From positions 1,116,001 to 1,180,000 of the forward strand of contig NZ_JBDOIO010000004.1 of assembly GCF_039831995.1 (NCBI RefSeq): 64,000 bases of DNA, read 5' to 3'. This document shows, piece by piece, positions 15,968-24,572 of this stretch (position 1 is the first letter of the stretch; each line of letters opens with the position of its first letter). The notes under the pieces are model-generated. The model was not told the DNA's origin. It saw only the letters and a program-made list of their open reading frames with translations, and did not search any database. This DNA is from Paenibacillus pabuli (GTDB taxonomy: Bacteria > Bacillota > Bacilli > Paenibacillales > Paenibacillaceae). The position numbers and the translations under genes were made by a program.

Positions 15968-16387
15968 ATGAAAACATTATATGAAACGACAGTAATCAAT
16001 ACAGGTGGACGTCAAGGGATTGTGCAATCACCAGATAACGTGTTTATGCTGGATGTAGCTGCACCACCGGAGCTTGGTGGCAAAGTGACAACGGCTACGA
16101 ATCCAGAGCAGTTGTTTGCAGCGGGATACAGTGCATGCTTTAACTCAGCTTTGGAATTTCAATTGAAGAAACACAATGTGGAGATTGAGAGAAGCACCGT
16201 ATCTGCAACCGTTATGCTTGTTACGGATCCTTCGGACAACGGAGTGAAGTTGGAAGTGGAGCTGGAAGTTAAAATCGAGGGTTTGGACGAAGAGACAGCG
16301 CAGAAATTTGTCAAGCTTGCTCATGATTACTGCCCATACTCCAAAGGTATCAAAGGCAATGTAAATGTAACTCTCGAGCTGGCGTAA
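15968..16387 (+). CDS. ohr: Organic hydroperoxide resistance protein, Ohr/OsmC family
   Basis: Thiol peroxidase that reduces organic hydroperoxides. The 139-residue protein has both active-site cysteines in their usual settings: AAGYSACFNSAL (Cys near residue 58) and HDYCPYSKG (Cys near 122). NPEQLFAAGY is the family hallmark. Start ATG 15968 has AGAGGAGA ten bases upstream, preferred over ATG 15944. Regulation by an OhrR-type repressor is indicated by the operators that overlap the promoter. OhrA and OhrB types cannot be told apart with certainty, but the operator argues for the inducible OhrA type. Confidence 0.94.
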   Translation: MKTLYETTVINTGGRQGIVQSPDNVFMLDVAAPPELGGKVTTATNPEQLFAAGYSACFNSALEFQLKKHNVEIERSTVSATVMLVTDPSDNGVKLEVELEVKIEGLDEETAQKFVKLAHDYCPYSKGIKGNVNVTLELA

Positions 16388-16444
16388 ATTTAAATACTAC
16401 AAATTTATATTATGAAATGATGCTTGATTAAGATGAAGACAGAA

Positions 16445-16507
16445 AACACCTTCAAATGTCGATCCCTGTACAAAAGAGGATACGCCAAAGTTGAAGGTGT
16501 TTTTTTA
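16445..16507 (+). terminator. Terminator of ohr
   Basis: AACACCTTCAA / TTGAAGGTGTT with a loop of about 35 bases, followed by seven T residues. Confidence 0.8.
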
Positions 16508-16537
16508 TTTTGGCCACTAGAGGGTAAGAAATGAAGG

Positions 16538-16566
16538 TTGAAATATACCCGTATAGGGTATATTGT
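16538..16566 (+). promoter_or_regulatory. Promoter with CsoR-type operator before ydhK
   Basis: TTGAAA (16538-16543), 17-base spacer and TATTGT (16561-16566). The spacer holds the perfect inverted repeat ATATACCC-GTATA-GGGTATAT (16543-16563), which fits the TACCC-N5-GGGTA core bound by copper sensor CsoR and its relatives CstR and FrmR. Repression that is relieved by Cu(I) is the simplest reading. Confidence 0.75.
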
Positions 16567-16601
16567 AGATATTCAGAATCATAATTTAAAGGAGTGCAGA
16601 C

Positions 16602-17174
16602 ATGAAAAAGTACGTAATGATGATGACTCTTCTAATCACCGGAAGCCTGATGGTAAGTGGTTGTGGTAGAAATGCGGAACAGAATAGCAGCAATGGAAGT
16701 GGAGGCAGCAATGATACTCATACAGCGGCTACAGGAGAAATGCATCATTCGGATTCGGGTGAGCTGCCACATGGACTTAAGGAAATGGCTGATCCTACCT
16801 ATCCTGTTGGCAGCCAGGTCATGATGAGTGCCGACCATATGCCCGGTATGAAAGGGGCTCAAGCAACAATCACCGGAGCATATGAAACGACCGCTTATGC
16901 TGTTACGTATACACCGACAACGGGGGGAGAGCCTGTGAAGAATCACAAGTGGGTGATCCACGAGGAAATAAAGGAGCACAACAAAGAGCCCTATAAAGTT
17001 GGTGCAGAGGTTGTATTGGAAGCCGACCACATGATCGGTATGAAAGGGGCGATAGCCACCATTGATTCCGCTGAACAGACGACAGTGTATATGGTAGATT
17101 ACATCCCGACAACTGGAGGAGATCCGGTGAAAAATCACAAGTGGGTTACAGAGGATGAGTTATCCGCTGAATAG
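16602..17174 (+). CDS. ydhK: YdhK/CopL-like lipoprotein with two DUF1541 repeats
   Basis: Signal peptide with lipobox VSGC, a low-complexity Ser/Gly/His linker, then two copies of the DUF1541 domain. Each repeat has VGSQVMMSADHMPGMKGA or its close variant, followed by YTPTTGGEPVKNHKWV. The repeats carry conserved His and Met residues suited to Cu(I). The staphylococcal copper-tolerance lipoprotein CopL contains this domain. The CsoR-type operator at 16543-16563 supports a role in copper handling at the cell surface. This link is inference; no copper gene is adjacent. Confidence 0.88.
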   Translation: MKKYVMMMTLLITGSLMVSGCGRNAEQNSSNGSGGSNDTHTAATGEMHHSDSGELPHGLKEMADPTYPVGSQVMMSADHMPGMKGAQATITGAYETTAYAVTYTPTTGGEPVKNHKWVIHEEIKEHNKEPYKVGAEVVLEADHMIGMKGAIATIDSAEQTTVYMVDYIPTTGGDPVKNHKWVTEDELSAE

Positions 17175-17275
17175 ATGACAGTATCCACGATGAGAGATTC
17201 ATTAATTCTTCAACTCAATTCTGGGTTATAATGGAACTTGAAGGCGGGAAATAGCTGCTGGAAAGGGGAATGTAT

Positions 17276-17458
17276 ATGATGGATTTTAGCAAACCACCGC
17301 ATGCCTCAGAGACAGAAACACACAGCCAGCGTCACCAAGAGCGTGAACAACAGCTTATATCTGGTGGAGGTAAGGGCATTTGGTGGGAAATCAGCAACTG
17401 GTTGATCCTTGGAGGGATTTTAGTTGTCCTATTCTTACTGTTTAAGTATGTTTTCTAA
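17276..17458 (+). CDS. Small C-terminally anchored membrane protein (60 aa)
   Basis: Not recognised. ATG 17276 is six bases behind GAAAGGGGA; ATG 17270 overlaps the site. The first 35 residues are hydrophilic with many His, Glu and Gln (ETHSQRHQEREQQ). A C-terminal hydrophobic segment (NWLILGGILVVLFLLFKYVF) anchors it. TATAAT at 17227-17232 may be its -10 element. A strong terminator follows. Confidence 0.72.
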   Translation: MMDFSKPPHASETETHSQRHQEREQQLISGGGKGIWWEISNWLILGGILVVLFLLFKYVF

Positions 17459-17477
17459 TTAAAATAGCGGCTAGATG

Positions 17478-17504
17478 AAGAGTCCGTTGCTGGGACTCTT
17501 TTTT
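17478..17504 (+). terminator. Terminator
   Basis: AAGAGTCC / GGGACTCTT hairpin followed by six T residues. Confidence 0.92.
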
Positions 17505-17533
17505 GCTTTGTTAAAATAAACGAATGACGATTG

Positions 17534-17571
17534 ATAACAAATGACAAAAATCAATATTTGTCATTTGTTAT
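17534..17571 (+). promoter_or_regulatory. Perfect 15-bp inverted repeat, probable TetR operator
   Basis: ATAACAAATGACAAA and TTTGTCATTTGTTAT are exact complements separated by eight bases. A -35 TTGTCA (17558) and a -10 TAATCT (17581) with 17 bases between lie on or beside it. Its position before tetR suggests autoregulation of the tetR-SDR operon. Confidence 0.75.
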
Positions 17572-17647
17572 AAACTATGATAATCTAACTTTACGATGGA
17601 GGTGACAAGTGGGAGGTTAGCCATAAAGCCATAACCATCCCAAGGAT

Positions 17648-18262
17648 ATGACCAAAGACAAAACTTCGGATTTTTTAACCAAAGAGCAGATCATTACAGC
17701 CACGCAGGAAACCATCAGGCGGTTTGGTGCTGCCAAGACCTCCGTTACAGATGTAGCCAAATTGCTTGGGGTCAGTCATGGAACCATTTATAGGCATTAT
17801 GCGAGCAAGAAGGAATTGCTCGAAGGCGTAACGGCACAGTGGCTGGAAGATGAGATTATCGCTCCCCTTGCCAAGGTCGTAAGCGAGCAGCCTGATGCTG
17901 GAGAAGGAATACAACATCTAAAAAAATATATCGAAACCTTGATTCATCTTAAACGTCACTATGCAGAATCAGACACAGCGTTATTTGAAATGTATGCCAA
18001 GGTTACACAGGAATCAGCAGAACTTATTTACCAACATGTGGAGCAGTTAACACAACATCTATCCGAGATTATCCAGCGGGATCAGCAGCTTCGTTTTCCG
18101 AGACCGGAGAAGGTTGCTGCAGGGATTTTACACGCAACGGCCCGCTTTCATCATCCTGCACATGCGTATGAATGGCATAGTGAGACCATCCATGAGGAAT
18201 TTGAGCAGATATGGCTGTTAATTGAGCAAGGTGTATTTCATTTGAATACAGGGAGGAAGTAA
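17648..18262 (+). CDS. TetR/AcrR-family transcriptional regulator
   Basis: DNA-binding repressor of 204 residues. The N-terminal helix-turn-helix is at about 30-58 (TSVTDVAKLLGVSHGTIYRHYASKKELL); the C-terminal domain has a TetR_C-like ligand-binding fold of unknown specificity. Expected to bind the palindrome at 17534-17571 and to control itself and the SDR gene four bases downstream. The start ATG has only AAGGA one base upstream. A stronger site, GGAGGTGA at 17599, precedes a three-codon frame (GTG GGA GGT TAG), so translation initiation here is unusual. Confidence 0.9.
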   Translation: MTKDKTSDFLTKEQIITATQETIRRFGAAKTSVTDVAKLLGVSHGTIYRHYASKKELLEGVTAQWLEDEIIAPLAKVVSEQPDAGEGIQHLKKYIETLIHLKRHYAESDTALFEMYAKVTQESAELIYQHVEQLTQHLSEIIQRDQQLRFPRPEKVAAGILHATARFHHPAHAYEWHSETIHEEFEQIWLLIEQGVFHLNTGRK

Positions 18263-18266
18263 TCTC

Positions 18267-19007
18267 ATGAAAAAGTTATCCGGTAAAGTCGCCATCGTCA
18301 CAGGTTCATCGCGTGGAATTGGACGGGCTATAGCGCTGCAGCTCGCCGAGCTTGGAGCAGATGTCGTCATAAACTTCGCGAGCAGTCCAGACAAGGCTGA
18401 AGAAGTGGCAGAACTTGTTCGGGAAAAGGGTGTCCGTGCCGTCACCGTCCAGGCAGATCTGGCACAGAAGAATCACGTGGAGCACTTATTTGCCGAAACC
18501 GTTAAGCAGCTGGGCAAAGTGGATATTCTGATTAACAACGCTGGCGTGATGAAAACGACACCTTTGGCGGAAGTTACCGAGGAAGAGTTTGACCAGCAAT
18601 TTGCGATTAATGTGAAGGGCACATTCTTTGCCTGTCAACAAGCGCTGAAAACCATGGAGAGCGAAGGACGAATCGTGAATTTCTCCACCTCCGTGAATGG
18701 TCAGATGTTTCCGGGATATAGTGTGTACGCAGGAACCAAGGGTGCAGTGGAGCAAATTACACGACAACTCGCAAAAGAATTTGGCACCAAACAGATTACG
18801 ATTAATGCGGTAGCGCCTGGTCCGGTCAATACTGAACTGTTTTCCGTTGGTAAGACGGATCAGCAGCTGGAAGGGCTGCGCAAAATGAATGCTTTCGGTC
18901 GCTTGGGCGAACCGGAAGACATTGCAAGCGTCATCTCTTTTCTTGTCAGCCCTGAATCGCAGTGGGTCACCGGACAGACCTTGCGCGTAAACGGTGGTTT
19001 TATCTAA
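18267..19007 (+). CDS. SDR-family NAD(P)-dependent oxidoreductase
   Basis: Classical short-chain dehydrogenase, 246 residues. Cofactor loop TGSSRGIG at 12-19, NNAG at 90-93, catalytic Tyr154 and Lys158 in YAGTK, and a Ser at 140-142. The C-terminal VTGQTLRVNGGF is typical of FabG-like proteins. Asn36 and no acidic residue after beta-2 favour NADP(H). It follows tetR by four bases with GGAGGAAG as ribosome site, so it is the probable regulated enzyme. Substrate unknown. Confidence 0.92.
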   Translation: MKKLSGKVAIVTGSSRGIGRAIALQLAELGADVVINFASSPDKAEEVAELVREKGVRAVTVQADLAQKNHVEHLFAETVKQLGKVDILINNAGVMKTTPLAEVTEEEFDQQFAINVKGTFFACQQALKTMESEGRIVNFSTSVNGQMFPGYSVYAGTKGAVEQITRQLAKEFGTKQITINAVAPGPVNTELFSVGKTDQQLEGLRKMNAFGRLGEPEDIASVISFLVSPESQWVTGQTLRVNGGFI

Positions 19008-19107
19008 CTTTTATGCAGGAATAGTTGTACGGCTTTGACACCAAACCGGGCGAATCCCCATATGATGCACTACATCAGTAAGCACTTGCGGAAATGGGGA
19101 ATCCGGG

Positions 19108-19308
19108 ATGGCAAAGGCAAAAGGTAAAAAAGCAGCAGCGTTGAAGAGTGACAAACTTCGTGTATCCATGAAATTGGTCACTTCAGATGTATGCGAGCGT
19201 TGCAAGACACCCTGTACGCGAGGCATGGAATACGCTGCGCGCATGCGGACGGCAGGAGCGGTAGGAAAAGGCGTTCCTTGCATCCTGACTCGGCACACGA
19301 CTTCCTAG
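19108..19308 (+). CDS. Small cysteine-containing conserved protein (66 aa)
   Basis: Not assigned to a function. The N-terminus is Lys/Ala-rich (MAKAKGKKAAALKSDKLR). The centre has CERCKTPCTRG, three cysteines that could bind a metal, with a fourth Cys near the end in GVPCILTRH. It looks like a conserved Paenibacillus/Bacillus small protein of zinc-ribbon type. The ribosome site is moderate (ATGGGGA). It stands alone and is followed by a terminator. Confidence 0.7.
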   Translation: MAKAKGKKAAALKSDKLRVSMKLVTSDVCERCKTPCTRGMEYAARMRTAGAVGKGVPCILTRHTTS

Positions 19309-19376
19309 TCATCATTTCAGGCTGAAGTTTCCCAGGAAGAATTCGTATAAGCTCGTTTTTACAATAGCTATACTTC

Positions 19377-19409
19377 AGAGGCGTTCTCGAATGAGAATGG
19401 CCTCTTTTT
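19377..19409 (+). terminator. Terminator
   Basis: AGAGGC-GTTCTC GAAT GAGAAT-GGCCTCT hairpin with five T residues. Confidence 0.85.
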
Positions 19410-19537
19410 GCACATTCCAAGGGGTGGGAAATTTTCTGGATAAAAAATGAAAAATGATGAAAAACAGCGCAACTTTGTAGTTGAACCTGCAGTATAAATG
19501 TACAACAGCTTGCAGCAGGGGAGGGAATATTGACGGA

Positions 19538-20092
19538 ATGAAATGGAAAAGAATATTGCTGTGTGTCACGGTATTCTCCTTGCTCGGCGGGTCTTTATTG
19601 TTTGCGGATTCCGTAAACGAAAAGATTCGGGTGCTCATTAACGGCAAGGAAGCAGCTGATGGAGGTTACCTGATTGATGGAACGACCTATGTACCTGTGA
19701 GAGAAGCAGGCGGGATTGCCAAATGGGATAACAGCAACAAGCGAGTAACGGTGATTAAGCCGAATGTACATATTTTTCTGTTTAAGGGAGACACCGCATT
19801 TGGCAACGTGAACGTTGGCAAATTGAAATTCAATGTGTTTTCCCAAGTGGACAGCTTAACAACGGACGTGGCTGCAGTGAAGGTGACGATTACCAATCCG
19901 AGTGGTCAGGTGAAGGATATTCAGTCCCAGGAGCTCAAAACCCAGAAAGATAATTTCTGGTTCCGGACCTACGATTTTACGTATGATTTCAGCCGTGCAG
20001 GCAAATACCAGGTAGGTTTTCATATTAAAGAAAATGCAAACAGCAGCTACGTTCTGGTGGCAGAGAAAATCATTACCGCACTAAACGAATGA
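19538..20092 (+). CDS. Secreted protein with copper-amine-oxidase N-terminal-like (stalk) domain
   Basis: Signal peptide at residues 1-24 (MKWKRILLCVTVFSLLGGSL). It is followed by a domain of the PF07833 type: IRVLINGKEA, then YLIDGTTYVPVREAGGIAKWD and KRVTVI. These domains are abundant on the Paenibacillus cell surface and do not imply amine oxidase activity. The C-terminal half is an Ig-like beta domain (VKVTITNPSGQVKD, YDFSRAGKYQVGFHI). The start ATG is 12 bases after GGGGAGGG, so spacing is long; a closer ATT at 19529 is possible. Role unknown, presumably structural. Confidence 0.85.
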   Translation: MKWKRILLCVTVFSLLGGSLLFADSVNEKIRVLINGKEAADGGYLIDGTTYVPVREAGGIAKWDNSNKRVTVIKPNVHIFLFKGDTAFGNVNVGKLKFNVFSQVDSLTTDVAAVKVTITNPSGQVKDIQSQELKTQKDNFWFRTYDFTYDFSRAGKYQVGFHIKENANSSYVLVAEKIITALNE

Positions 20093-20190
20093 AGCGAAAA
20101 ATAACGTTGCTGAGTAAATTGACCTAGCCTTGCGAACATGTTACGATATGCAAGGTTACACAATTTCTATTTACAAAGCGAGGTATATCA

Positions 20191-20508
20191 ATGAGCGATC
20201 ACACACATGAACACGGCGATGCCTGCGGCTGCGGTCACGACCATGACCACGACCACGAGCATGAAGAAGTTCTTCTGACTCTGACAGACGAGAACGGAAA
20301 TGACGTGGAGATGGTTTTGGTGGAGACGTTTGACGTGGAAAACCATGTTTATGCGCTCCTGCTGGAACGTAACAATCCTGAAGCTGACGGCATCATTCTG
20401 CGTATGGAAGAAGAAGACGAGGAAATGGTGCTCTACAATATTGAAGACGAAGCCGAGTGGAACCGCGTTGAAGCGGCATACAACGAACTCGTCGCAGGAC
20501 AAGAGTAA
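20191..20508 (+). CDS. DUF1292 protein (YrzB-like) with histidine-rich N-terminus
   Basis: The family is small, acidic and cytoplasmic; the Bacillus relative YrzB is encoded beside yrrK. The core is VLLTLTDENGNDVEMVLVETFDV through EWNRVEAAYNEL. Unlike YrzB, the first 25 residues are a metal-binding type segment with ten His and two Cys (HTHEHGDACGCGHDHDHDHE). Length 105. The usual yrrK neighbours are absent, so this is probably a stand-alone paralogue. The His-rich part suggests nickel, zinc or cobalt binding. Confidence 0.87.
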   Translation: MSDHTHEHGDACGCGHDHDHDHEHEEVLLTLTDENGNDVEMVLVETFDVENHVYALLLERNNPEADGIILRMEEEDEEMVLYNIEDEAEWNRVEAAYNELVAGQE

Positions 20509-20533
20509 CTTTTTTTGTGCAATAGGACAACGA

Positions 20534-20559
20534 GGCTCCTTGATTTCAGGGGGTCTTTT
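20534..20559 (+). terminator. Terminator of the DUF1292 gene
   Basis: GGCTCCTTGA / TCAGGGGGTC hairpin with wobble pairs, then four T residues and GTTTG. Confidence 0.7.
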
Positions 20560-20586
20560 GTTTGTTTTCACGCTTTTAAAAGCAAC

Positions 20587-20615
20587 AAAAAGGACCAAGC
20601 CGGAGCTTGGTCCTT
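20587..20615 (-). terminator. Terminator of speA
   Basis: AAGGACCAAGC / GCTTGGTCCTT perfect stem with a CGGA loop. On the minus strand five T residues follow. Confidence 0.9.
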
Positions 20616-20655
20616 CGATATCATTACCCATGGAGTGGATCGTTAGTAGAGATCG

Positions 20656-22131
20656 TTAGAAAATCGCATCTGCTTCCACAATGACTTTGACATTGGTGAC
20701 ACTGCGGTCTTCAGGACCTTTTACCGGCAAACCAACCTCTACATGGTCGATAATGTAATCAATGTTCTCTTGAGTAATAACTTCACCCGGCAGCAAAATC
20801 GGAATTCCAGGCGGGTATACGTAGATAAATTCAGAGATAATACGTCCTGCAGATTCTTTGAACGGAATGACCTCCGTATCCCCGTAGAATGCATCACGCG
20901 GCGTGAGCATCAATTGTGGAACGTCTGGAACCTTAACCACAAGTTCATGTGCAGGGTTAACCTGATAATACGTCCGGGACAGATCCTGCAGTGCGTTCAG
21001 CAAGATGTCCACCGATTCATCCGTATCGCCAGGGGTGATCAGGCACAGAATATTATACATATCACTGAGCTCGACCTCAATATTGTAATGTTCACGCAGC
21101 CAGTTCTCGGTCTCATAACCTGTGATGCCCAGATGGCGAACATGAATGGTTACTTTGGTTGGATCATAGTTAAAGGTTGCCTCCGTGCCGAGCAGCTCTT
21201 TGCCGAAGCAGTACAGCCCGTCAATGTCGTTAATGGTACGTCTCGCGAACTGGGCCAGATCAATTGCCTTTTGAGCCATTTCGTGACCGTGCAGCGCCAG
21301 ATTGCGTCTAGACGTATCAAGTGAAGCAAGCAAGATATACGAAGTTGACGTTGAAGTCAGCATACTGAGAATGGTCTGTACACGCTGCGGATTCACGAAT
21401 CCGTTTTTAGTGTTCAGATTCAGCACGGAACTCTGTGTCATGGAACCGCCGAGTTTGTGCACACTTGTCGCAGCCATATCCGCTCCGGCAGCCATTGCAG
21501 ATAGTGGCAGTTCCTCATGGAAATGAATGAGTACGCCATGTGCTTCATCCACAAGTACAGGCACCTGATAGCTGTGTGCGAGTTCAACAATCTCTTTTAG
21601 GTCTGTACATACACCGAAGTACGTTGGATTAATGACCAGCAATGCCTTGGCGTCCGGATGACGCTCAAGCGCACGTCGTACAGCACCTGTAGTCACGCCA
21701 TGATCGATACCGAGGTTGGCATCCTGTGCGGGAGATACGAATACAGGCTTCGCTCCTGAGAAAATAATGGCAGACATGACCGATTTATGAACGTTACGGG
21801 GCACAATAATTTTGTCACCCGGTTCGCATACGGACAGAATCATGGTCATGATTGCACTGCTTGTGCCTTGCACACTAAAATAGGTATGATCGGCTCCGAA
21901 TGCATCGGCTGCCAGAATCTGCGCTTCCTCAATGACACCGGTTGGCTGATGAAGGTCATCCAGCGGAGCGATGTTGATCAAATCTATGGAAAGGGCATTA
22001 TCGCCGATAAATTCACGAAATTCGGTATCCGTTCCCAATCCTTTTTTATGTCCCGGGATATGAAATTGCACCGGATTGAGTGCCGCGTGGTTTTTTAAAG
22101 CGGTAAACAGCGGCGTACGGCGGTGATCCAT
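20656..22131 (-). CDS. speA: Arginine decarboxylase (Orn/Lys/Arg decarboxylase, fold type I)
   Basis: PLP enzyme that converts arginine to agmatine, the entry to spermidine synthesis. The 491-residue protein aligns throughout with Bacillus subtilis SpeA (490 aa): QFHIPGHKKG, DNALSIDLINIAPLDDLH, FSVQGTSSAIM, LVDEAHGVLIHFH, and the PLP lysine in SVHKLGGS. The C-terminal domain holds YPPGIPILLPGE. I take ATG 22131 as start because it gives the family length; the ribosome site AGGAAAGG is 14 bases upstream, rather far. The paralogue YaaO is the main alternative. Confidence 0.9.
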   Translation of the reverse strand: MDHRRTPLFTALKNHAALNPVQFHIPGHKKGLGTDTEFREFIGDNALSIDLINIAPLDDLHQPTGVIEEAQILAADAFGADHTYFSVQGTSSAIMTMILSVCEPGDKIIVPRNVHKSVMSAIIFSGAKPVFVSPAQDANLGIDHGVTTGAVRRALERHPDAKALLVINPTYFGVCTDLKEIVELAHSYQVPVLVDEAHGVLIHFHEELPLSAMAAGADMAATSVHKLGGSMTQSSVLNLNTKNGFVNPQRVQTILSMLTSTSTSYILLASLDTSRRNLALHGHEMAQKAIDLAQFARRTINDIDGLYCFGKELLGTEATFNYDPTKVTIHVRHLGITGYETENWLREHYNIEVELSDMYNILCLITPGDTDESVDILLNALQDLSRTYYQVNPAHELVVKVPDVPQLMLTPRDAFYGDTEVIPFKESAGRIISEFIYVYPPGIPILLPGEVITQENIDYIIDHVEVGLPVKGPEDRSVTNVKVIVEADAIF

Positions 22132-22308
22132 CAGTGCTGTCACAACCTTTCCTGATAAAATGTCAAACAAAGATGAGTATAGCAAATTAGGAACCGAATG
22201 CAAGCGGTAGGCTTGACAAATTTTCAAATTGCTAAGATTTGGGCGTATCCCTGACGGTTACAGTATGGATAGGAGATGGGCCGGTGAACACCGAAAGGGG
22301 AATAAGAA

Positions 22309-23604
22309 ATGCAGACAGACATAAAACCAGCCAAAATTTTGCGATCACCGTTTTTTATTGCAATGTGGCTGACACTTTTTTTGGTTGAAGTGATTAAAGG
22401 AGCACTGCTGGTCGCCATCCTGCCGGTGTATATGGATAATATTTTGGGCTTGTCCGCAGGGGTGATTGGGGTGGCCTTTGCCCTTCAATACCTGGGTGAC
22501 AATCTGTTCAGGGCACCATCGGGATGGGCGGCAGAACGCATCGGGTTTCGGGTAACGATGGTGACAGCCCTGATCTGTACATTAATTGCGGTAATCATGA
22601 TTATTTTTTTCAAAAGTGCATTTGGACTGGCTATGGCCTGTCTGATTCTTGGCGTGGGAACATCACCGCTCTGGCCCTGTGCCATGACGGGGGTGACTGC
22701 CCTGTCAGGACCTCAAAACAAAAACGGAACAGCCATGGGGGCACTGGAAATGGCCGCTTTGGGTGGAACCGGACTTGGACCGGTGGGAATGAACTGGCTG
22801 CTTGAACGTACCGATCACGATTATCGTACCGTGTTTCTAGTGCTTCTCGGATGTGCCGTTCTCGTTATTTTGGTCGCCATGATTCTTCCGGGCCGGGTGG
22901 TGGTGGAAGGACAACAGCATGCCGCAGAGGAAACGACAGGGGCAGCGGTTAAATATCCACCGAAACCCAATCTGCTTACACCGCTAATCAGGCTCAAAAA
23001 TAGTGTACAGGGGACCCTGCAGCGGGTACGCAGCACGCTAAATGTGAATCCGCTGGTATATCCTGCCCTGTTTATGCAGTCCTTTGTAATAGGCCTTCTC
23101 AGCCCGGTTATTACGTTGTATACCCGAACAGACCTGCACATTTCGCCAAACCTGTACAGCCTGCTGCTGATCGCAGGCGGCGGAATAACGGTTATTGCCC
23201 TGCTTCCGGTGGGTAAAATGGTGGATCGGTTCGGGACATCGATATTTCTGCATATTGGCTTTTTACTGGCCTCTGCAAGTCTGTTTGCATTTGCGTCGAT
23301 CACATCCATTCCGGTCGTTTTTGGCATTGTCATGATGGTAGGGGTGAGTTATGCCATGATTCTTCCTGCCTGGAATACATTCGTGGCTACCCTCATACCG
23401 AAGGGGGAGCGGGGAGCCATCTGGGGATTTTTCCTCACTCTTCAGGGGTCTGGCATGGTTGTGGGTCCAATCGTTTCCGGGTTGCTATGGGACCACATCA
23501 GCCACCCGGCTCCGTTCATCGGAAGTGCTGTTGTTATGGCAGGGCTTGCGGTTGTGCATTTTGTGTTATCGCGAAGACCGTATCGCACAGCTCCTGCCAA
23601 ATGA
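22309..23604 (+). CDS. MFS transporter
   Basis: Twelve-span major facilitator of 431 residues with a cytoplasmic loop at about 200-245 (hydrophilic, Pro- and Arg-rich). The MFS signature after TM2 reads GDNLFRAPSGWAAERIGFR, and the matching motif after TM8 is VGKMVDRFG. The substrate is not predictable; drug or small-molecule efflux is typical of this group. Divergent from speA, convergent with yktB. AAAGGGGA lies seven bases before the ATG. Confidence 0.9.
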   Translation: MQTDIKPAKILRSPFFIAMWLTLFLVEVIKGALLVAILPVYMDNILGLSAGVIGVAFALQYLGDNLFRAPSGWAAERIGFRVTMVTALICTLIAVIMIIFFKSAFGLAMACLILGVGTSPLWPCAMTGVTALSGPQNKNGTAMGALEMAALGGTGLGPVGMNWLLERTDHDYRTVFLVLLGCAVLVILVAMILPGRVVVEGQQHAAEETTGAAVKYPPKPNLLTPLIRLKNSVQGTLQRVRSTLNVNPLVYPALFMQSFVIGLLSPVITLYTRTDLHISPNLYSLLLIAGGGITVIALLPVGKMVDRFGTSIFLHIGFLLASASLFAFASITSIPVVFGIVMMVGVSYAMILPAWNTFVATLIPKGERGAIWGFFLTLQGSGMVVGPIVSGLLWDHISHPAPFIGSAVVMAGLAVVHFVLSRRPYRTAPAK

Positions 23605-23608
23605 ACAT

Positions 23609-23656
23609 AAAAGGAGTTCCTATACCGGGTTTGGACCCGGTGTTGGAACTCCTTTT
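23609..23656. terminator. Bidirectional terminator between MFS gene and yktB
   Basis: AAAAGGAGTTCC / GGAACTCCTTTT outer stem with an inner CCGGGT / ACCCGG stem. Confidence 0.88.
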
Positions 23657-23727
23657 GGTTATGCAGGCTCCAACATTCCCAGAGTGTCTCTCTCTGAAAT
23701 GTGGCTGCTCGTATTTTTCTGAACCCA

Positions 23728-24354
23728 TTAAGCAAAAGACATCTTGTATAGCGGGAGCAGCGTTTGAAACGTCGAACGTACCGTTTCCACGAACCTGTCC
23801 CCATCAGCAACAAGCGGATCATCCCGATCAATACGCAGACCGCACATCACCTCGGCCTTTTTTACCGTCTTCAATTTCGTAATGATTTGATCAAAATCCT
23901 CATCCTGCATGTCCTTTTGCAGTGTACCGTGAGGCGCCATATGATCCATGGACCAGTAATACGCTCCGGGCAGGCTGCTGCGTACTTCCTTCAGCTGGCG
24001 TTCAAGACCCTCTGCAAACGTCGTTTTGTTGGGACTTTCGTAGATGATGGCAAATATGACAAACACATGTGTATCGAACATGCCCACTTCGAAGTGAGGC
24101 AGTGCTTTATATCCCCGTTTGGAAGATGCCCAGGCTACCCACGTATCTTTTGGCGGATTGACGGTGCGGCGTGCGTGTTTGGCCACGTGCACAAACATCT
24201 CTTCTCCAATTAACTCCGTGAGAAAAGGCGTAAGCTCGGCACCGAGATCTTCCAGCTTAGGCCGGACCCGTTCAATCAGCATTTCCATACGCGGCTCCAG
24301 CCCGGGAACCTGAAACACATCAAAATCGTTGCTGTTAAACCCCGAGAAAGTCAT
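23728..24354 (-). CDS. yktB: DUF1054 protein YktB
   Basis: The 208-residue protein matches the YktB family of Bacillota over its full length: FNSNDFDVFQVPGLEPRM, HVAKHARRTVNPP, DTWVAWASSKRGYK and FAIIYESPNK are in their usual order. The Bacillus structure is known, but the biochemical function is not. TGGAGGA lies seven bases before the ATG. Monocistronic and convergent to the MFS gene. Confidence 0.93.
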   Translation of the reverse strand: MTFSGFNSNDFDVFQVPGLEPRMEMLIERVRPKLEDLGAELTPFLTELIGEEMFVHVAKHARRTVNPPKDTWVAWASSKRGYKALPHFEVGMFDTHVFVIFAIIYESPNKTTFAEGLERQLKEVRSSLPGAYYWSMDHMAPHGTLQKDMQDEDFDQIITKLKTVKKAEVMCGLRIDRDDPLVADGDRFVETVRSTFQTLLPLYKMSFA

Positions 24355-24572
24355 CGGTATTCCTCCATTTCGCGACCATTATATCATGAATTTCGGGGGC
24401 TTGCCCCTGTGTATCCGCGGAAACATCGATTCCCCTAACGCATTCGATGAAAAATAGTCAAATAACCAAGTACCCTTACATAAAATGAAGTATAAAATAG
24501 GGTAAGCCGATACGGAAGAAGCAATGGAAGAAGAGGACCGGAACACATCCGGTACAGATGGAGGGGAGTGCC

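Noticed and set aside
19538..20092. Amine oxidase function suggested by the stalk domain
   Set aside because: Only the small N-terminal-like domain is present; no catalytic domain with topaquinone tyrosine exists.
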